This document shows, in pieces, positions 59,455-64,000 of a DNA stretch of 64,000 nucleotides; positions within the stretch are counted from its first letter, which is position 1; each line of letters opens with the position of its first letter. Position numbers and translations under genes: made by a program. The notes beneath the pieces were generated by a model. That model saw nothing but the letters and a program-made list of their open reading frames with translations, was not told where the DNA came from and ran no database searches. Source of the DNA: Persicaria tinctoria (lineage: Eukaryota; Streptophyta; Magnoliopsida; Caryophyllales; Polygonaceae); assembly GCA_037127255.1 (NCBI GenBank), contig JBANSL010000018.1, positions 17,333,175 to 17,397,174 on the forward strand, read 5' to 3'.

Positions 59455-60200
59455 ATGTGTTCCTCCATTGGTGGTCCAACGCCTTACCTCAGCAGCTGGG
59501 TAGTCTTTTGCATTTGCCGTATCGGGTCAGTGGTTGGACCATTCTCCGTCTATGTTATTTTTTGAACGGGCAACGTATTTGGTTGTGTAATTACGCTGTT
59601 TGTGCATATGACAAACTATAAGTAGTCTGCTGTACTTTTGGGAAGGGTTTTCACACTACAGTTAAGTGGTGAAGAACTTCGTAGTACTTTTGAGGATGGT
59701 TTCAGAACAAAAACCATGTCACCCTATTTGTATTCCCTTGTCAGGTAGAAGGGGTTATCATGTCACAGCTTTCAATTTCATGGTAGACATTTCGTCGGTT
59801 GAAGCTATGATAATGAATTGAACAATGCATTGGCACTTATTTGACAACATGTTTACAGTCCTGAGTGGTTGTGGTAGTGGTGTTAGGAATTCACCCTTGT
59901 GAACATATTGAAATCACCTTCATGACAATGTTGAAGGGGTTATTATGTAAGGTGACACTGGATTGTAAGTTGGGTGACACGGGCGATTTCCTGACAACTT
60001 ATAACCAAAGTTTCGACCATAATAACTTAGTCAACCAGTGGTCAAATATAGACGCAATTTTGCCCAAACTTGCATAAATAGCACAATGGGGGATAATTTG
60101 GATAAATTGACCCTTTCCCATTTTGGTCGAAAAGGTTGCCCGTAGCGCAAAACAAAAAGAAAACAAAAAGAAAACAACAAAGAATAAGTTGACACGCGTC
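59455..60200. other. Spacer after the transposase
   Basis: No gene. It contains GTGACACTGG and GTGACACGGG near 59952 and 59974, and a TTGCATAAATAGCACAATGG phrase at 60068 related to the left edge of the element. Confidence 0.45.
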
Positions 60201-60268
60201 CCGGATATCACCCCACCCTGTCTTTCTGTATTCATCGGGACTCCATCTCTAAATTTCCATAACTCAAA

Positions 60269-61300
60269 ACCGTTCGAAAGGGGGAGGAAGAAGAGACGCC
60301 GGCGACGAGGAACAACGGGTCGAAGAAGATATTGCCGGGGACCGTCGGATCAGAGAAGAACGCCGCCAGGAAACTCAGAAGGTACGCCCCCTATCTCTGT
60401 TGTCCGTTATCTTCGAATCTGGGGCTCGGGATGGGTGGATGGAACAACCTACTATGGTGGTAAGGGATTGAACGTTAAGGAGGGCGGTTTTGTCGATGGT
60501 GGAGGTGGTTGCGAATGAAGGACAAGGAGCCGGATTTTGGGGATTGGAAAACCCGCGGTTAGGGTTTTGTAAGCCCGAACAGGATGCCTACGGTGGGGGT
60601 CGAAATAGGGAATGGGGTAGATTAGGGGTTTGATTGGGAATGGGGACGATTCGGGGTTCTATTATTTTGAAATTCAGATTTGGGGAGTTGATGTGGAATG
60701 TATGTCGTCATTCGTTTAGGAACGTTCTGACATTTGTGACATGCGTTTCCAAATTGAGTGACATGGGTTTACAAAGCTAGTGACATTGACTTTAAACATT
60801 CTCGATAACTTATGGTTGCTCTTAAACTGCAGGAAACAAATGGCTCGGACAAAATTTACACATCCACAGAATCAGCGCTTACGCGCAAGGGTAAACGAAG
60901 GGTCGAGTGTGGCGATGCTTGCCACCATCGCCAAATACGTCGAGGAGACGGACGCCGGTAGGGATGTCGTGGGGAAGACACTCGAGAAGATTATGGATAC
61001 CTTGGAGAAGATGGATGATAGGGTACTTCAGTCTTTCGCATTATTCACTCTCATATTGTTCTTAAGTTCAGTGACTACGGTAAATAGAATAATGACATGG
61101 GACTTATAGTATGTGGCAGTGACACGGGATATAAAACTGTTGGAGGAGATGGTGGACTTATAGTAACAAGTTCTTGTGTGCAGATAAAAGTGTTGGAGGA
61201 GAAGGTCCATGAAATACGGGATGGAAAATTGATTGGAAGAGGCAAGGAACAAAGAGTAAGGGATAGTGAAAAGGAGTGTGGTTGCACCGTTATGAATGGT
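60269..61300 (+). CDS. Unknown small MULE-internal gene
   Basis: A possible first exon lies at about 60270-60385 (basic, KKILPG-type). The clearest coding part begins at ATG 60840 and reads MARTKFTHPQNQRLRARVNE, then charged helical sequence ending in ETDAGRDVVGKTLEKIMDTL and MDDRVLQ. A further exon may begin after the AG at 61183 (KVLEEKVHEIRDGKLIGRGK). The heptad-like leucine/isoleucine spacing suggests a coiled coil. I do not recognise the family. Similar middle genes are found in Ulp1-MULEs, but that comparison cannot be made here. It could also be non-functional. Confidence 0.4.
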
Positions 61301-61396
61301 GCCTGTATTATCGGCTATGGTATGTATAGGGCAATGTCCCTCCTGTATTATGCATGTCTATTAGATTTCCATTTTTTGGTGTTATGCACGTGTATT

Positions 61397-62030
61397 ACAT
61401 TCAATCATCCATGAGGAGAGAAAATGTAAAATTATGTGGTTGTTATGATAGGGCATTGTCACAATTCGTATATGAACCTATGAACACATAAACAAGGTTA
61501 GAAAATCACCCTATTCCCCATCTGTGACACGGATAATCACGTCAGGTGACACGGGATTTCAAGTTACGTGACACGGGATATTCCCTTACAACTTATAATA
61601 TGGCTTTCAACCGAGTAAGTTGGTTGCTACATGACATTCAATCATCCATGAGAAAATGAAAAATTATGTGGTTCCTGTACAGGCATTGTGACAATTCGTA
61701 TATGAACCTATGAACACATAAACAAGGTTAGAAAATCACCCTACTCACCATCAGTGACACGGACAATCACGTCATGTGACACGGGATTGCAAGTTCGGTG
61801 ACACGATAGATTTCCTTACAACTTATATTATGCCTTTCAACCGAGTAAGTTGGTTGCCACATGACATTCAATCATCCATGAGAAAAGGAAAAATGATGTG
61901 GTTCCTGTGACACGGCGTTGTGACAATTCGTATATGAACCTATCAACACATAAACAAGGTTAGAAAATCACCCCACTCACCATCAGTGACACGGATAATC
62001 ACGTGAGTTGACACGGGAATCCAAGTATGG
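61397..62030 (+). repeat. Three 231-bp tandem repeats with GTGACACGG words
   Basis: Units start near CATTCAATCATCCATGAG at 61398, 61637 and 61863, and GTGACACGG recurs at 61524, 61754 and 61986 (spacing 230 and 232). Each unit has two or three GTGACACGG words and the shared phrase CAATTCGTATATGAACCTAT. The repeats lie between the convergent transposase-side and Ulp1 genes. Confidence 0.87.
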
Positions 62031-62327
62031 CGGCAGAGGTAATTCTGAACTAATTATAACCAATGTTTGCACCATGCCAACATGGTCAGTCACTGCTTAC
62101 AAATTATCATACAAATAATGTAAAAGTCCGCAACACATAACCACTCACCGAAGATAAAGAATGCGAAATAGTTCAAATACCGACCTAGTGAACTACCGTC
62201 CACAACTAAATGTGAGAACCAGCAACCATGTTCATAAATATCCAACACAATAAAAACGATGTTCATAACAAGCTTATACCATGACATAAAATTTCATAAC
62301 AATGGCCAACGGTGATCACAACTGAGA

Positions 62328-63866
62328 TCATAACCGTGTACCATTGAAGATGCGAACAGCGAGCATGTGCATGTACGCCCCGATGAATACGTCGTCAAGA
62401 CCGTCGTAGGTGGGGGCGTCCTTCGTGAGGAGTTGCATGAACCTGATCGTGTATGGTCCGCAGTCTCCACTGCAATAGAGAATTGCCGGCGTCATATTCA
62501 TTAAAGCCGGATGCAACTATGAGACGAAGATATATTTAAGTGTTGGAAATAAATTACCTCTGCTTGTTTTGCGGAATCCTTTTCTCGCGACTAAGGGCGA
62601 ACGGCTTTGGCAACTTGTCGACGTAGGTGGCCATCAACGCGGGGTGGGCATTCATTAGTACGGGGATAAGGTGGGTGATGCAGCTTAAGTGTGCCGGCAG
62701 ATGGCGGTCCCTGACGATGTAGACGTCCGAATCATAAACCCTTACCTGTCACCCGACCAGATCTATCGCTACGGCGATCCAGTGAACACTGTCCACGTTC
62801 AAAGGTAGGAGGATGAGTTCCGCCCCTTCCCACGCCCGGCCTATCGTCGCCGGGGACCGCCCGTCGAAGTAGCGAAGCAGCTTCTCGTCGGCTTGGTAGC
62901 TATCCGCATCGCTGTTGTATTTGCCCCACTCGGTCTGCAGATAGCGACCGAAATATGTGTCCACAACGACAACTCGACCGGCAATGTCGCCGGCCCTCTC
63001 CGTTACCCCTTTCCGAAGAAGATAGCATGCTTGTTCCATGTGCTGCATCGATTACAACCCTAGTCAAAATCCAAAAATATTCCACTACCTTTTACAGTAC
63101 ATACCGTGTCATTCACAAGACAAAGATAGTCAGTTAGGCGGGTTTCGTACCTCAGAGTTTAGCCAAACTGTGGGCGTTTTTAGTGCGGTGAAGAACTCCT
63201 TACTCAGCGCCGTGCCGTATGCAGTCTTGCAGCTGTCCTCATCCCCGCTGCACAACCACAACCACAATGTTAGGGGATCGGAGTCATCTATGCAATAACT
63301 TGGGTACGTCTGCTGGTGAGTGTCACCTATCCATCCAGCGGAGGAACCCATCGTTGTCTGACACGGAAACAAGACCCAACTTAATCGCGACGGCGCCTTC
63401 GACAACGTTCTTCCCTTTTCGGCCCCGCGTTTTCTTCTCGGGTGGGGGCTTCACTTCTCCTTCACCTCCTTGACCTCTCTTACTCTTCCTGCCTCGAACG
63501 GGCTCCGCTCTTGCAGGCTTTGGGATCTGCCAATTGGTTACACAGTTTCAACGTTGAAGGAAAAAATGTTTTCACCCCCATCTATACTCGTGTCGGCTAA
63601 CACTGATACATTTGTCAATTACGTACTACTATAGATTAAAATGACAATGTGATGTAACATGCATTTTACCTTGTTCTCATCCTGTCCTTCCGGCGTCGCT
63701 TGGTCGTTCACTGTAGGTGGTACATCCGTTGAACCGGCTTTACCGCTTTTGTCCTCAACATCCCTATGGTTCCCGACCTTCTCTCCACTGACATCTCCCC
63801 CGGTTCCTCCAACGGTATCGTCTTTGACCGCCGCTGAGATCTCGCAATTGGTTACGGTTATGTCAA
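62328..63866 (-). pseudogene. Ulp1-type (C48) SUMO-protease-like gene, disrupted and 5'-partial
   Basis: Cysteine peptidase of the Ulp1 family, carried by some MULEs. Exons 63866-63670, 63526-63151, 63042-62558 and 62469-62328. The front is acidic, then Lys/Arg-rich (RGRKSKRGQGGEGEV). A conserved region reads WLWLCSGDEDSCKTAYG and FFTALKTPTVWLNSE, followed by HMEQACYLLRK. The catalytic His lies in VHWIAVAIDL, the Asp in VYDSDVYIV and the Cys in SGDCGPYTIRFMQLL. Breaks: a net +1 shift near 63325 (exon two is one base out of phase) and an in-frame TGA at 62751-62749 between His and Asp. The first exon or exons lie beyond the right side or are unseen. Convergent with the transposase gene. Confidence 0.82.
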
Positions 63867-64000
63867 CTGTGATTCAGGTCATATATTTGTTCCCTTGTCA
63901 CTTTACATATTAATACGTGTCGATTCACTTTGACAACCGTGTGCGTTGTGTGCAAAATATTGACACATTAAAAATTGTTCATTCTATAACCCCTTAACCG

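Larger units (their letters stand above)
55790..64000. mobile_element. Ulp1-carrying MULE (Kaonashi-type), right end outside window
   Basis: Left edge is set by a repeated ATTTGCACAAATA-like block at 55790-55905, just before the leader of the transposase. Inside: transposase (+), a small unknown gene (+), tandem repeats, then a Ulp1-type peptidase gene (-). MULEs carrying Ulp1-like genes are known in Arabidopsis, rice and melon, often without long inverted termini; this layout fits that group. The word GTGACA recurs through the whole element. No right terminus is seen. Both main genes are broken, so it probably cannot move by itself. Confidence 0.75.

Noticed and set aside
61397..62030. CRISPR-like array
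   Set aside because: Unit length is about 231 bases with no short-repeat/spacer alternation, and the context is a plant transposon.

Overview
The window is nuclear DNA of a flowering plant, most likely a eudicot (an asterid such as a Lamiales member is possible, but the species cannot be fixed from sequence alone). Evidence: GT-AG split genes with short exons, TA-flanked Stowaway-type MITEs, L1-type LINEs, a plant RPA-carrying Helitron, a SHAQKYF-class MYB cluster, a plant-specific CRM-domain splicing factor and a plant B3-type cyclin.

Layout. (1) Positions 1-10179 are the 3' 10 kb of a Helitron transposon on the + strand: an RPA1-like single-strand-DNA-binding gene (188-1773), a Rep/helicase gene whose ten coding exons join in frame to about 1,585 codons (2622-9741), and a textbook 3' end (14-bp GC palindrome, 9-nt spacer, CTAG, then host T). 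Its 5' end lies outside the window. It sits in the intron of the first MYB gene. (2) Positions 10180-35530 hold a tandem array of five two-exon MYB genes, all on the - strand, inside duplicated segments of 2-3 kb. Copy 1 keeps only exon 1 here, copy 3 has an in-frame stop, copies 2 and 4 are open but lost key MYB residues, and copy 5 is intact. The segments carry MITEs, a PIF/Harbinger-like element, a hAT-like element, a solo LTR and a CACTA-like end. Because the segments are paralogous, several insertions have a visible empty site in a sister copy.

(3) Positions 35649-42671 (- strand) are a complete five-exon gene for a CRS2-associated-factor-like, probably mitochondrial, group II intron splicing factor (402 aa). 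Its 5.5-kb first intron is loaded with two antisense LINE copies. (4) Positions 43674-55446 (- strand) are a B3-type cyclin gene that I could chain through 30 coding exons with consistent phase (798 aa). Its N-terminal part contains an in-frame tandem duplication of seven exons, and one duplicated intron holds another antisense LINE. (5) From about 55790 to the right edge lies a MULE (Mutator-like) element: a PB1/MuDR/MULE/SWIM transposase gene (+), a small unknown gene (+), three 231-bp tandem repeats rich in GTGACACGG, and a Ulp1-type (C48) peptidase gene (-). This matches the Ulp1-carrying Kaonashi-type MULE architecture. Both large genes carry frameshifts and stops, so this copy looks dead.

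The two housekeeping genes (splicing factor and cyclin) are the stable core; almost everything else is transposon or recently duplicated sequence. The most unusual points are the phase-preserving seven-exon duplication in the cyclin, the Helitron splitting a MYB gene, a MITE that supplies the last six codons and stop of another MYB copy, and the GTGACA motif spread through coding and non-coding parts of the MULE.
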